A stretch of DNA of 64,000 nt from Curtobacterium sp. MCBA15_008. Lineage in GTDB: Bacteria > Actinomycetota > Actinomycetes > Actinomycetales > Microbacteriaceae. The stretch spans positions 152,280 through 216,279 of the forward strand of contig NZ_MJGN01000012.1 of assembly GCF_001865065.1 (NCBI RefSeq), read 5' to 3'. The translations under genes and the position numbers were made by a program. Of the stretch, positions 10,325 through 18,608 are shown piece by piece. How positions within the stretch are numbered: the first letter of the stretch is position 1; each line of letters begins with the position of its first letter. The notes below the pieces were generated by a model. The model worked only from the letters and a program-made list of their open reading frames with translations. It had not been told where the DNA came from and did no database searches.

Positions 10325-10334
10325 GCCTCCAGGC
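10325..10334 (+). repeat. Intergenic copy of the GCCTGGAGGC element (inverted)
   Basis: GCCTCCAGGC lies in the 58-base gap between the end of the DUF2993 gene and the start of lysA. It is not associated with a visible hairpin. Confidence 0.65.
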
Positions 10335-10354
10335 CGCGTTACGCGCCTCGTCGG

Positions 10355-11110
10355 CTACGAGCACTTGCCGACCGTCTGCAGCCCCTGCTCGTTGAGCGGC
10401 AGCGAGTCGGCCGTGACCCGGACGGACGCCTCGGACGACGAGATGTCGAGCGAGCGCACCCGCAGCTGCGACGGCAGGAACCGGGCGGTGCAGACCTCGA
10501 CCGGCACGTTCGTGACGCCCGGGATCGAGTCGACCTTGAGGCCGAGCGACGAGTTGGTGATCCGCACCGTCTTCGGCGTGATGGTGATGCCCTTGCCGTC
10601 GTCCTGCGCGACGACGGCGCCCTTCGCCGCGTAGGTGATGTCGTAGCCGAGCACCGCGGTCTTGCCGGACAGCTCGACGCCGCCGTCGGCCAGGCTGAGC
10701 CGGTCGAACAGCGGGCTGTACTTCGCCAGGTCCTTGACGCTCGACGAGGCGAGCGTGACGTGTCCGTCGACGTCGCGGACGTCGCCCTTGCCGTCGATGG
10801 GGACGTCGTGCGCGGTGACGTCGGCGGCGAGCGGGACGCCGTCGATCGTCAGCTTCTCGGACGAGATCTCGACGTCGTCGAGGGACCCGGCGACGAGCTG
10901 CGGGATGACGACGCCGTTCGCGTGCGCCTCGACCTGGCCGGTCGCACCGTCGGGCAGCGACTGCTCGACCTGCTGGGCGATCATGCGGTCGACGACGCCG
11001 CGCAGGACGAACTCGGCGACGACCACGAGCACGGCCAGCACGACCACGACGACGATGAGGACGACGGGCCAGCGGCGGCGCTTCCGGGTGGGCTCGGTGG
11101 CGGCGGACAT
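10355..11110 (-). CDS. Membrane-anchored DUF2993 (LmeA-like) protein
   Basis: A 251-residue protein starting MSAATEPTRKRRR. A single transmembrane helix follows at about residues 13-35 (WPVVLIVVVVVLAVLVVVAE). The long extracytoplasmic part has alternating strands and ends in a short Cys-containing tail (VGKCS). The overall pattern (a VVDRMIAQQVEQSLP helix after the anchor, then repeated V-D-G-V-P-L strands) fits the DUF2993 family. Mycobacterial members (LmeA) bind phospholipids and support lipomannan synthesis; that role is only suggestive here. It sits between argS and lysA, where many relatives have no gene. An in-frame extension upstream to 11233 exists but is Pro/Arg-rich and unlikely to be translated. 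Confidence 0.8.
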   Translation of the reverse strand: MSAATEPTRKRRRWPVVLIVVVVVLAVLVVVAEFVLRGVVDRMIAQQVEQSLPDGATGQVEAHANGVVIPQLVAGSLDDVEISSEKLTIDGVPLAADVTAHDVPIDGKGDVRDVDGHVTLASSSVKDLAKYSPLFDRLSLADGGVELSGKTAVLGYDITYAAKGAVVAQDDGKGITITPKTVRITNSSLGLKVDSIPGVTNVPVEVCTARFLPSQLRVRSLDISSSEASVRVTADSLPLNEQGLQTVGKCS

Positions 11111-11143
11111 GCGTCCCACCTTGCCAGGGTCCCCCGGCAGCGG

Positions 11144-11153
11144 GCCTGGAGGC
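11144..11153 (+). repeat. Intergenic copy of the GCCTGGAGGC element
   Basis: GCCTGGAGGC followed by GCGGG lies between argS and the DUF2993 gene, just upstream of the latter's start, in a very GC-rich stretch rich in CGCG. Confidence 0.6.
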
Positions 11154-11218
11154 GCGGGTCGGCCCCGGCGCGCGCGTCGCGCCGGGCGCGGGGCGCCCGC
11201 GGGGCGGGGGGCGCCGCT

Positions 11219-11283
11219 TCGAACCAAGAACACGACATCGAACCAGGCGGACTACCTGGTTCGATGTCGTGGACGTGGTTCGA
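11219..11283. repeat. Nested inverted repeat built from four TCGAACCA boxes
   Basis: A perfect 17-bp inverted repeat (arms 11231-11247 and 11255-11271, 7-base loop) is enclosed by a second pair of arms, TCGAACCA at 11219-11226 and TGGTTCGA at 11276-11283. The octamer occurs four times, two in each orientation. The element lies between the argS stop and the DUF2993 start. It could act as a terminator/attenuator for argS or as an operator; there is no U-tract. Confidence 0.75.
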
Positions 11284-11329
11284 TCCCGAACGAGCGACCG
11301 GCGGCGCGGCGCGGAGCGCCCGCCGCGCG

Positions 11330-13000
11330 CTACATGCGCTCGGGCGCCGTCACCCCGAGCAGGCCCAGGCCGTTGCGGACGACCTGCCCGGTGGCGTCGT
11401 TCAGCCAGAGGCGCGTGCGGTGCAGGTCCGTGACGGCCTCGTCACCGAGCGGCGTCACGCGGCAGGAGTCGTACCAGCGGTGGTACAGCCCCGCCAGCTG
11501 CTCGATGTAGCGGGCGATGCGGTGCGGCTCGCGGAGTTCCGCGGCCTGCCGCACCACGCGCGGGTACTCGGCCAGGGCGCCGAGCAGGGCACCCTCGGTC
11601 TCGTGCGTCAGGAGTGACGCGTCGAAGACCGACCGGTCGACGCCGGCGGTCGCGGCGTTGCGGGCGACCGACTGCGTGCGCGCGTGGGCGTACTGCACGT
11701 AGAAGACGGGGTTGTCGTTCGTGCGCTTCACGAGCAGGTCGAGGTCGATGTCGATCGCCGTGTCGCTGGCGAACCGGACGAGCGAGTACCGGCCGGCGTC
11801 CACGCCCACGGCGTCGACGAGGTCCTCCATCGTGACGATCGTGCCCGCGCGCTTCGACATGCGCATCGGCTCGCCGTCCTTGAGCAGGTTGACCATCTGC
11901 CCGATGAGGATCTCGAGGTTCTTGCCCGGCTCGTCACCGAAGGCCGCGCACATCGCCATCATGCGGCCGACGTAGCCGTGGTGGTCGGCGCCGAGCATGA
12001 TGAGGTTCCGGTCGAACCCGCGCTCGCGCTTGTCGAGGTAGTACGCCAGGTCGCCGGCGATGTACGCCGGCTCGCCGTCGGACTTGATAACGACGCGGTC
12101 GCGGTCGTCGCCGAAGTCGGTGGTGCGGAGCCACTCGGCACCCTCGGCCTCGTACATCACACCGGCGGAACGGAGCCGCTCGATGGCACGTTCGACGGCC
12201 TTCGACTCGTGCAGCTCGTTCTCGTGGAAGTACACGTCGAAGTCGACGCCGAAGTCGTGCAGCGACGACTTGATGTCGGCGAACATGAACTCGACGCCCT
12301 CGCGGCGGAAGAGTTCCTGCGCCTCGTCGCGGGGCAGGTCGCGCACGTCGATGCCGGGCTCGAGGGTCTCGAGCACCCGCGCGGCGATCTCGGCGATGTA
12401 CGCGCCGCCGTAGCCGTCCTCCGGCGTGGGCTCCCCGAGCGCCGAGGCGACGAGCGAGCGGGCGAAGCGGTCGATCTGCGCGCCGTGGTCGTTGAAGTAG
12501 TACTCGCGGGTGACCATGGCGCCCTGCGCCTGGAACACCCGGGCGAGGCTGTCGCCCACCGCGGCCCAGCGCACGCCGCCCATGTGGATCGGCCCGGTGG
12601 GGTTCGCGGACACGAACTCGAGGTTGATCCGGACACCGTCGTACAGGTCGCCGTCGCCGAAGGACGACCCCGACTCGACGATCGTGCGGGCGATCTCCCC
12701 CGCAGCCGCGGCCTCGAGCGTGATGTTGATGAACCCCGGACCGGCGACGTCGACCGTGTCCACTCCGTCGAGCTCGGTGAGCTCGCCGGCGATCTCGGTC
12801 GCGAGCTCGCGCGGGTTCGTGCCGAGGCGCTTCGCGAGCTGCATCGCCGCGTTCGACGCCCAGTCGCCGTGCGCCCGGTTCTTCGGACGCTCGAGGGCCA
12901 CGTGGGACTCGTCGATCGTCACGGTGTCGGAGGCGCCTCGTCGCTCGACGATCCCGGTCAGGATCGACAGGTACGCGGCGGAGAGTTCGGCAGGAGTCAC
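11330..13000 (-). CDS. argS: Arginyl-tRNA synthetase
   Basis: A class I synthetase of 556 residues. The HIGH-equivalent is [14 protein letters not shown] and the KMSKS-equivalent is MRMSKRAGT. The N-terminal tRNA-binding (Add-1) domain and the C-terminal DALR anticodon-binding domain ([13 protein letters not shown] onward) are both complete. I take the GTG at 12998-13000 ([12 protein letters not shown]) as the start; a longer reading frame upstream is an artefact of high GC. It heads the minus-strand block and is divergent from a lipoprotein gene. The tRNA-Arg(CCG) gene, a substrate of this enzyme, lies only 0.8 kb away. Confidence 0.96.
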   Translation of the reverse strand: MTPAELSAAYLSILTGIVERRGASDTVTIDESHVALERPKNRAHGDWASNAAMQLAKRLGTNPRELATEIAGELTELDGVDTVDVAGPGFINITLEAAAAGEIARTIVESGSSFGDGDLYDGVRINLEFVSANPTGPIHMGGVRWAAVGDSLARVFQAQGAMVTREYYFNDHGAQIDRFARSLVASALGEPTPEDGYGGAYIAEIAARVLETLEPGIDVRDLPRDEAQELFRREGVEFMFADIKSSLHDFGVDFDVYFHENELHESKAVERAIERLRSAGVMYEAEGAEWLRTTDFGDDRDRVVIKSDGEPAYIAGDLAYYLDKRERGFDRNLIMLGADHHGYVGRMMAMCAAFGDEPGKNLEILIGQMVNLLKDGEPMRMSKRAGTIVTMEDLVDAVGVDAGRYSLVRFASDTAIDIDLDLLVKRTNDNPVFYVQYAHARTQSVARNAATAGVDRSVFDASLLTHETEGALLGALAEYPRVVRQAAELREPHRIARYIEQLAGLYHRWYDSCRVTPLGDEAVTDLHRTRLWLNDATGQVVRNGLGLLGVTAPERM

Positions 13001-13060
13001 GAGGGTCGAGTCTACCGGGACGCCCACGGTCCTCTCCGGCCGATGCACCATCATGTCCGG

Positions 13061-13630
13061 ATGACCTCCCGCAGCCGTGTCCGGGCGATCGGCGTCGCCC
13101 TGCTCACCGTGTCCGCGTCGGTGTCCCTCGTGGCGTGCTCCGGCGGTGGCGACGCGAGCCCGAGCGCGTCCGCGGCACCGGTCGGCAAGCGGGTCACGCA
13201 GACCTGCGGCGACCTGCTCCCGTCGGGGTCGCTCGACGTGTACGGCGCGACCTTCACCATCGACCGCGACTACCGGCCGACGAAGGGCTCGCCCGCCGCA
13301 CGGATCGCCGAGCAGCGCGGCCGGGTCTGCCGGTGGACCGCGACCGACGACGCCTCGACGACCATCACGCTGGCCGTCGCGGACCTGCCTGAGAAGTCGC
13401 TCACGAACCTGAAGGACGCACTGTACGAACGGGGCGGCTCGGTGCCGACCTACCGCGTCGAGGGGTACTTCTCCCTCGCCGACGGCGTCGGCCGCGCCGA
13501 CGCCTTCGCGGACCCGTACTGGATCACCGCGTCCTCGCCCCTCTTCACCGAGCCCGGCGGCGCGCAGCCGGTCGTCGACGCGGTCCGGGGCGTCGTGCAG
13601 CCGGGCGCGTCCGCGACACCGGTCGGCTGA
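13061..13630 (+). CDS. Small secreted lipoprotein (DUF3558-like), unknown function
   Basis: A 189-residue protein with a lipoprotein signal: basic MTSRSRVRA, a hydrophobic core and the lipobox SLVAC with the modified cysteine at residue 26. A Gly/Ser/Pro linker follows. The mature domain has two conserved-looking cysteines (TCGDLLP and VCRWTA), which recalls DUF3558-type actinobacterial lipoproteins, but I am not certain of that family. It is divergent from argS and ends at a strong hairpin. It was chosen over an N-terminally extended reading because the ATG at 13061 opens the signal peptide. Confidence 0.8.
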   Translation: MTSRSRVRAIGVALLTVSASVSLVACSGGGDASPSASAAPVGKRVTQTCGDLLPSGSLDVYGATFTIDRDYRPTKGSPAARIAEQRGRVCRWTATDDASTTITLAVADLPEKSLTNLKDALYERGGSVPTYRVEGYFSLADGVGRADAFADPYWITASSPLFTEPGGAQPVVDAVRGVVQPGASATPVG

Positions 13631-13643
13631 CGCGACGACCTGC

Positions 13644-13685
13644 TGCCTGGAGGCGCGTGGCGGTGCCGTCACGCGCCTCCAGGCA
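13644..13685 (+). terminator. Rho-independent-type hairpin from two inverted GCCTGGAGGC elements
   Basis: Arms of 16 perfectly paired bases (13644-13659 and 13670-13685) enclose a 10-base loop, 14 bases after the lipoprotein stop codon. Each arm contains the recurring decamer, in opposite orientations. There is no T-run, which is common in high-GC actinobacteria. Confidence 0.75.
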
Positions 13686-13754
13686 CGACACGCGAGGCGG
13701 ACGCACGGTGTCCTGGTGGCCGTCGTCGACCTGCTACGGTTGATTCCACCCAGG

Positions 13755-13826
13755 GCCCCCATAGCTCAGGGGATAGAGCACTGCCCTCCGGAGGCAGGGG
13801 CGGAGGTTCGAATCCTCCTGGGGGCA
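13755..13826 (+). tRNA. tRNA-Arg(CCG)
   Basis: A complete cloverleaf. The acceptor stem pairs GCCCCCA (13755-13761) with TGGGGGC (13819-13825), with discriminator A at 13826. The D-arm is GCTC...GAGC. The anticodon stem CTGCC/GGCAG encloses loop CTCCGGA with anticodon CCG at 13778-13780, and the T-arm is GGAGG-TTCGAAT-CCTCC. The anticodon reads CGG, a common arginine codon in this DNA. The 3' CCA is not encoded. Confidence 0.97.
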
Positions 13827-13839
13827 CCGTAAAGCCAGG

Positions 13840-14079
13840 TCAGGGACGCGAGCCGCTGTCGATCCACGTGCGGAGCACGGCGAGGTCCGCTGCAGACCAC
13901 GCGCCGTCGCAGGGCATGGTGCCGTCGGCCAGTCGAGCGTAGATCGCGTCCTGGTGACGGCGGACGTCGTCGAACTCCCACAGGTCGAACGCCTTCAGCA
14001 TGCTGTCGCGGTCCTGCTGCCGGAACAGGGGCCGCACGTCGGCAGCGTATCCGGGCGGGGCGGGCGTCGGTTCGGTCAT
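13840..14079 (-). CDS. Small conserved-looking cytoplasmic protein, unknown function
   Basis: 79 residues starting MTEPTPAPPGYAADVRPLFR, followed by a segment with QQDRDSMLKAFDLWEFDDV and a C-terminal part with ARLADGTMPCDGAWSAADLA and RTWIDSG. There is no signal peptide and no membrane helix. The DGTMPCDGAW stretch looks like the end of a small helical domain seen beside cytochrome-c-like and oxygen-linked proteins, but there is no CxxCH heme motif. It lies just downstream of the DHA2 transporter gene (52-base gap, same strand) and may be the last gene of that operon. Confidence 0.65.
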   Translation of the reverse strand: MTEPTPAPPGYAADVRPLFRQQDRDSMLKAFDLWEFDDVRRHQDAIYARLADGTMPCDGAWSAADLAVLRTWIDSGSRP

Positions 14080-14131
14080 GTCGGTGCTCCTGTCGATCGG
14101 TGATGGTGCGGACGGACACGGGCCGTGTCCG

Positions 14132-15601
14132 TCACGGGGCGTCGCCGCCGTGCGTGGCGACGCTCGGGGTGCCGGTCGTGCCCGGGGTGCCGGTCGCGGC
14201 GGGGGTGGCGCTCCGGAACGAGATGGCGACCACGACCAACGCGAGCGCCATGGCGCACGCCGAGACGAGGAACGCGGTCGCGTAGCCCGTGGCGGTCGAC
14301 GCGCCCGTCGCGGTCCGGGTGGCTGCGATGGTGGCGAGCGTCGCGACGCCGAGGGCCGCGCCGATCTGCTGCGCGGTCGTCAACAGGCTCGCTCCTTCGC
14401 CCTGCACCGCGGCTGGGATGTCCGCGGTCGCGGCGATGGACAGCGCCGGCAGCAGGACGCCGATCCCGAGCGCCGTGAGGACCAGGCCGGGCAGCACGTT
14501 GGCGAGGTACGTCGCCTCGGGGGACAGCAACGAGAACACCGTCTGACCCGTGACGATCAGCGCCACCCCCGTCAGCGCGGTCGGCCGGAGTCCCACCCGG
14601 GCGATGACCCGACGGGCGACCAGCGACGACAGCAGCACGATCAGGACGGTCGACGGCAGCAGCGCGAGCCCGGTCCCCAGCGGGTCGAAGCGGAGCACCG
14701 TCTGGAGGAACAGCGAGACGAAGTAGACGTAGCCGGCGAGCACCGCACCGGTGATCACCATGGTCACGAGCGCTCCGCGACGCATCCGTGACGCCAGGAC
14801 GGTCCACGGGACCAGCGGGTTCCGTGATCGTGCCTGGAGCACGACGAAGGTCGCCCCGAGGGCGAGTCCGACGGCGACCGGAACGACCGTGGACGGGCTC
14901 GTCGGTCCGGCGGTCTCGAGGGCACTGAGCCCCAGGATCACGGAGGCGATCGCCGCGGTCACGAGCAGGGACGGCCCGACGCGGAGCGATCCCCGGTCGG
15001 TGCTGGCCCGATCGACCACGACCCGGGGGACGAGCACGAGCAGGGCGACGATCACGGGGACGTTGATCACGAAGATGCTGCGCCACCCGACCAGCTGGAC
15101 GAGGAGTCCGCCGAGGACGATCCCGGCGGTCCCGCCAGCAGCCGTGGCGGCCTGCCAGAGCCCGAGTGCGCGAACCCGCGCCGGACCGTCCGCGAACCGG
15201 AGCGTGAGGGTCGAGAGGGCGGCGGGGGCGATGAGGGCCCCCGCGGCGCCCTGCACGAAGCGTGCGGCGACCAACCACCCGGGTGCGGGAGCGAGTCCGC
15301 ACCCGAGCGACGCCACGCCGAACAGCGCGAGCCCGACGAGCAGCACCCGCCGCTGACCGAACACGTCCCCCGCCCGGCCGCCCAACAGGAGCAGCGAGCC
15401 GAAGGTCAGCGCGTAGCCCGTCACGATCCACTGGAGGCCGGACGCCGAGAAGCCGAGTCCCGAGCGGATGGTCGGGAGCGCGACGTTCACGACGCTGAAG
15501 TCGAGCTGCAGGACGAACTGCGCGGCGCAGAGCACGAGCAGGGTCGCGGTCGCCCGGGGGACGGGAGTGGACGCGGGTGCGGGTGCGGACGGGGTGGTCA
15601 C
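14132..15601 (-). CDS. MFS drug exporter, DHA2 (EmrB/QacA) type
   Basis: 489 residues, with about 14 hydrophobic segments. The loop motif GGRAGDVFGQRRVLL after the second helix and WRSIFVINVPV near helix 6 are hallmarks of the 14-helix DHA2 family of proton-driven drug exporters. The GTG start at 15601 overlaps the stop of the VOC gene by four bases (GTGA), so it is translated as part of a four- or five-gene minus-strand unit. Its substrate is unknown; the co-encoded VOC protein, EntS-like transporter and hydrolase suggest a detoxification or natural-product export role. Confidence 0.9.
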   Translation of the reverse strand: MTTPSAPAPASTPVPRATATLLVLCAAQFVLQLDFSVVNVALPTIRSGLGFSASGLQWIVTGYALTFGSLLLLGGRAGDVFGQRRVLLVGLALFGVASLGCGLAPAPGWLVAARFVQGAAGALIAPAALSTLTLRFADGPARVRALGLWQAATAAGGTAGIVLGGLLVQLVGWRSIFVINVPVIVALLVLVPRVVVDRASTDRGSLRVGPSLLVTAAIASVILGLSALETAGPTSPSTVVPVAVGLALGATFVVLQARSRNPLVPWTVLASRMRRGALVTMVITGAVLAGYVYFVSLFLQTVLRFDPLGTGLALLPSTVLIVLLSSLVARRVIARVGLRPTALTGVALIVTGQTVFSLLSPEATYLANVLPGLVLTALGIGVLLPALSIAATADIPAAVQGEGASLLTTAQQIGAALGVATLATIAATRTATGASTATGYATAFLVSACAMALALVVVAISFRSATPAATGTPGTTGTPSVATHGGDAP

Positions 15602-15978
15602 CGTGGCTCGGCTCGCACGGCGAACAGGTTCCCGAACGGATCGAGCAGCTGGCAGAGCCGCTCCCCCGTGAAGACCGTCTTCGGCCCCCGGTGGGCGGAG
15701 GCCCCGGCGGCGACCCAGTCCTCGACCACGGCGTCCACGTCGGGCACGGTCCAGTACGGCACCGTGCCGGAGGGCCCCGGCGTGTTCAGTTCGTCGGTCC
15801 GGTGCAGCGTGAGGCGGACGCCGTCGATGTCGAACGCGACGAGCGCACCACCGCGGACGACTGGTTCGCGGCGGAGCCTCGCCGAGTACCAGGCGACCGC
15901 GGCGTCGAGGTCGTCCACGAACAGGAACACGTTGCCGACCGGGCCGATCACCAGCGGTGCTGCGGAGTCGTCAGACAT
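15598..15978 (-). CDS. VOC-superfamily (glyoxalase/bleomycin-resistance fold) protein
   Basis: 126 residues with the paired beta-alpha-beta-beta-beta pattern of the vicinal oxygen chelate fold: IGPVGNVFLFVDDLDAAVAWY in the first half and YWTVPDVDAVVEDWVAAGA in the second, ending in LLDPFGNLFAV. Members bind drugs or act as metal-dependent dioxygenases, lyases or epimerases. The start is ATG with a consensus AGGAGG ahead of it, and it overlaps the end of the upstream transporter by eight bases. Position between two exporters hints at a binding or resistance role, which is inference. Confidence 0.85.
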   Translation of the reverse strand: MSDDSAAPLVIGPVGNVFLFVDDLDAAVAWYSARLRREPVVRGGALVAFDIDGVRLTLHRTDELNTPGPSGTVPYWTVPDVDAVVEDWVAAGASAHRGPKTVFTGERLCQLLDPFGNLFAVRAEPR

Positions 15979-17653
15979 GCGGGTCCTCCTTCGTCGTGGT
16001 CTGCTGCGGGGTCGCGGTCGCGGTCGCGGCCGTCGGGTCGACGGTCTCACCGGCGAAGTAGTGGTGCCAGCGGGGCGTCCCCTCGCACGCGGCGAGGGCT
16101 CGCGCTTCGATCTCGCGGTCCCGCCCGGTGGAGCGCTGGGTCTGCTGACGCTGGTACTCGCTCCAGGACGGCAGCAGGAAGGTCTCGAACCACACGTCCT
16201 CCTCCTCGCCGCTGCGGTAGAGCCGCCACCGGAACGCTCCGGTGCGACGACGGGAGGCGCCGAGCGCCGTCATGGCCTGCTGGAACTCCTGCCGTGACGC
16301 CGCGCGGACGGTATAGGACACCGTGATCAGCACCGGCCCGTCCGTGGGCGCCGGTTCGAACAGGAGGGTCGGTGAGGCCCACGCGAGGCGGGCGGACCGG
16401 TCGATGACGCCGGTGCCGGGCAGGAGCGGCAGCCGGAGGACGCTGACCGCCACGAGCGCCAGCATGACCGCCGACGCCGTGAGCGCGAGCGGGGTGCCGA
16501 TGGCCGAGGCGAGTGCACCCCATCCCACCGAGCCCAGCGCCATCGTCCCCATGAAGACGAGGATGTACATCGCCGCACCGCGCGAGCGCACCCACTGCGG
16601 CAGCGTCAACTGCAACGCGGTGTTGAGCACGGTGAGCGTGCCGATCCACGCGATGCCCGCCAGGACGAGCAGCAGCAGCGTGGGGAGCAGCGGCAGGAAC
16701 GCCGCGGCCGCCGCTCCTGCGGCGTAGAGCAGCGCGCTGACCGCGATCGTCCAGTTGTCCGAGAACCGTCGACGCGCGGCGGGCAGCAGCACGATGCCGA
16801 GCACGGCACCGACGCCCGGCCCGGTCAGCAGGAGCCCGTAGCCGCTCGACCCGAGGTGCAACCGGGTCGCGGTCAGCGGGAGCAGGGCCCAGAGCGCGCT
16901 CGCCGGCAACGCGAACAGTGCCGAGCGGAGCAGGATCCGTCGCACGAGGTGTGCCGACGCCACGTAGCGCAGCCCTGCGGCGAGCGCCGGTCCGAAGTGC
17001 TCCCGGTCCTCGAGGCCGGCCTGCGGGGGCCGCTTCCACCACAGCAGTGCCGCGACCGCGCCGAGGAACGAGAGCGCGTTGATGCCGAAGACGACCGGGG
17101 CGCCGAACGCCGACAGCACCACGCCCGCCAGCGCCGGACCGATCGCGCGGGCGCCGTTGACGGTGAGGCCGCCGAGTGCTGCCGAGGCGCCGATCTGCTC
17201 ACGCGGGACGAGCTCGGGCTGGATCGCCTGCCACGCCGGCGAGGTGAGCGTCGCCGAGACGCCGAGCAGGAACGTGAAGCCGAGCAGCAGCACCGCGGTC
17301 AGCGTGCCGGTGGCGGAGACCGCGGCGAGCGCTGCGGCGAGCACGGCACTGGCGACGGACCCCACGATGAGGAGCCGGCGCCGGTCGTACGAGTCGGCGA
17401 GCACCCCTGCCACGAGGGAGAGGAGCACCGCGGGTGCGAGGCTCGCCGTCTGCACGAGGGCGATCACGACCGGGCTGGCGGACGCCTCCACGAGGAACCA
17501 CTGTGCGCCCACCGTCTGCATCCAGCCGCCGATGTTGCTGCCCAGCTGCGCGAACCACAGCACCCGGAACGCCGTGCTCGCCATCGGTGCCCACGCGGAG
17601 GCCGACGGGTGCGGAGCGGTCGCGGCGGGGGCGGTGCTCGGGGCGCCGCTCAC
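15971..17653 (-). CDS. EntS-like MFS exporter with C-terminal soluble domain
   Basis: 560 residues. The first 405 or so form 11-12 transmembrane helices of the MFS_3/enterobactin-exporter type (FRVLWFAQLGSNIGGWMQTV, then VLADSYDRRRLL). The last 130 residues are soluble, starting at DGPVLITVSYTVRAASR, and resemble a ferredoxin-like ABM (antibiotic monooxygenase-type) domain (EFQQAMTALGASRR, FRWRLYRSGE, ETFLLPSWSEYQRQ). This arrangement recurs in PF05977 proteins. GTG at 17651-17653 overlaps the hydrolase stop codon by four bases. The family exports siderophores and macrolides; no siderophore synthase is nearby. Confidence 0.88.
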   Translation of the reverse strand: MSGAPSTAPAATAPHPSASAWAPMASTAFRVLWFAQLGSNIGGWMQTVGAQWFLVEASASPVVIALVQTASLAPAVLLSLVAGVLADSYDRRRLLIVGSVASAVLAAALAAVSATGTLTAVLLLGFTFLLGVSATLTSPAWQAIQPELVPREQIGASAALGGLTVNGARAIGPALAGVVLSAFGAPVVFGINALSFLGAVAALLWWKRPPQAGLEDREHFGPALAAGLRYVASAHLVRRILLRSALFALPASALWALLPLTATRLHLGSSGYGLLLTGPGVGAVLGIVLLPAARRRFSDNWTIAVSALLYAAGAAAAAFLPLLPTLLLLVLAGIAWIGTLTVLNTALQLTLPQWVRSRGAAMYILVFMGTMALGSVGWGALASAIGTPLALTASAVMLALVAVSVLRLPLLPGTGVIDRSARLAWASPTLLFEPAPTDGPVLITVSYTVRAASRQEFQQAMTALGASRRRTGAFRWRLYRSGEEEDVWFETFLLPSWSEYQRQQTQRSTGRDREIEARALAACEGTPRWHHYFAGETVDPTAATATATPQQTTTKEDPHV

Positions 17654-18474
17654 CGGGGCTCGACCTCGAGTGTCTGCGCGAGGAACGCGAGCGATCCGGG
17701 AAGGGCGTGGTCGGTGTAGCCCTCGGCGTGCCGGAGGCCCGGGATCAGCTGCAGGGTGTTCGGCACGCCGGCCGCGGCGAGCGCTGCCTGCAGGGCGATC
17801 GGGTCCGTCCGCGGGACCCATTCCTCGAGCGAGTTGGCGAGGTAGACGGGGCCGGTCGCCGCCGTGACGTGCTCGATCGTGGACGCCGCGTCGAGCGCCG
17901 ACCGGTCGCCGCCGACCTCCTGCAGGATCACCCAGCGGAGGAACGGGTCGTCGCGTCCGGTCTGGTCGATGTCGGCGCTGCGCATCGCGTCGAGGTCCTG
18001 CGTCGTCGGCGCCGCGTCGACGGTGCCGTCGGTCGCTCGGATGATCTCGGCGAGGCCGAAGATCCCCGACCAGCTGACGGAGGGGCGGCCGGTCGCGATG
18101 CCGCCCTCGACGGCGAGGTTGCCGCCGGCGGACCCGCCGAAGAACGCGACCTTGCTCCGGTCGAACGGGACGTCGGACTGCAGCGCCCACTCGTACGCGG
18201 TGAGCACGTCGTCCCTGCTCGCGGGGAACACGTCCGTCGGCGCCAGGCGGTAGTTCGGCACGAAGACCGTGTACCCGGCGTCCACGAGCCGCGCGGACAG
18301 TCCGTCCTCCTTGGCCTTGTCCCCACGGAACCAGCCGCCCCCGTGCACGAGGACGACGGCGCCGACGCTCGCGGGCGCTCCGGGGCCGGGGCGGTGGACG
18401 TCGAGGACCAGTGCGTCGTGCTGGTCCGAGTACCGCACGTCGCGGTCGATGCGTGGCGGCTGCCGTGCGGGCAT
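17650..18474 (-). CDS. Alpha/beta hydrolase, HSL/acetyl-esterase type
   Basis: 274 residues with the hormone-sensitive-lipase signature: oxyanion loop VLVHGGGWFRG, nucleophile elbow FFGGSAGGNLA and a late histidine in GLRHAEGYTDH. It is probably a carboxylesterase acting on small acyl esters. No signal peptide is visible. The ATG at 18474 follows a GAGGAAGG ribosome-binding site, and the protein opens MPARQPPRIDRDVRYSD. It heads the minus-strand operon with two exporters and a VOC protein, and faces away from the oxidoreductase at 18609. Confidence 0.88.
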   Translation of the reverse strand: MPARQPPRIDRDVRYSDQHDALVLDVHRPGPGAPASVGAVVLVHGGGWFRGDKAKEDGLSARLVDAGYTVFVPNYRLAPTDVFPASRDDVLTAYEWALQSDVPFDRSKVAFFGGSAGGNLAVEGGIATGRPSVSWSGIFGLAEIIRATDGTVDAAPTTQDLDAMRSADIDQTGRDDPFLRWVILQEVGGDRSALDAASTIEHVTAATGPVYLANSLEEWVPRTDPIALQAALAAAGVPNTLQLIPGLRHAEGYTDHALPGSLAFLAQTLEVEPR

Positions 18475-18608
18475 GCGATGACGACCTTCCTCGAGCTCCC
18501 GACGCCCGACCGGGCAGGGGTACGGAACCCGATTGTGATCGACTGCGGCACGGGACGGTTGGGTCAGATGACTCGATACGGGTCGGGTCCGCCCGGTAGC
18601 GTTCCGGC

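Noticed and set aside
11111..11233. N-terminal extension of the DUF2993 protein
   Set aside because: The added residues are Pro/Arg/Gly-rich, precede a good signal-anchor start and cover the inverted-repeat region.
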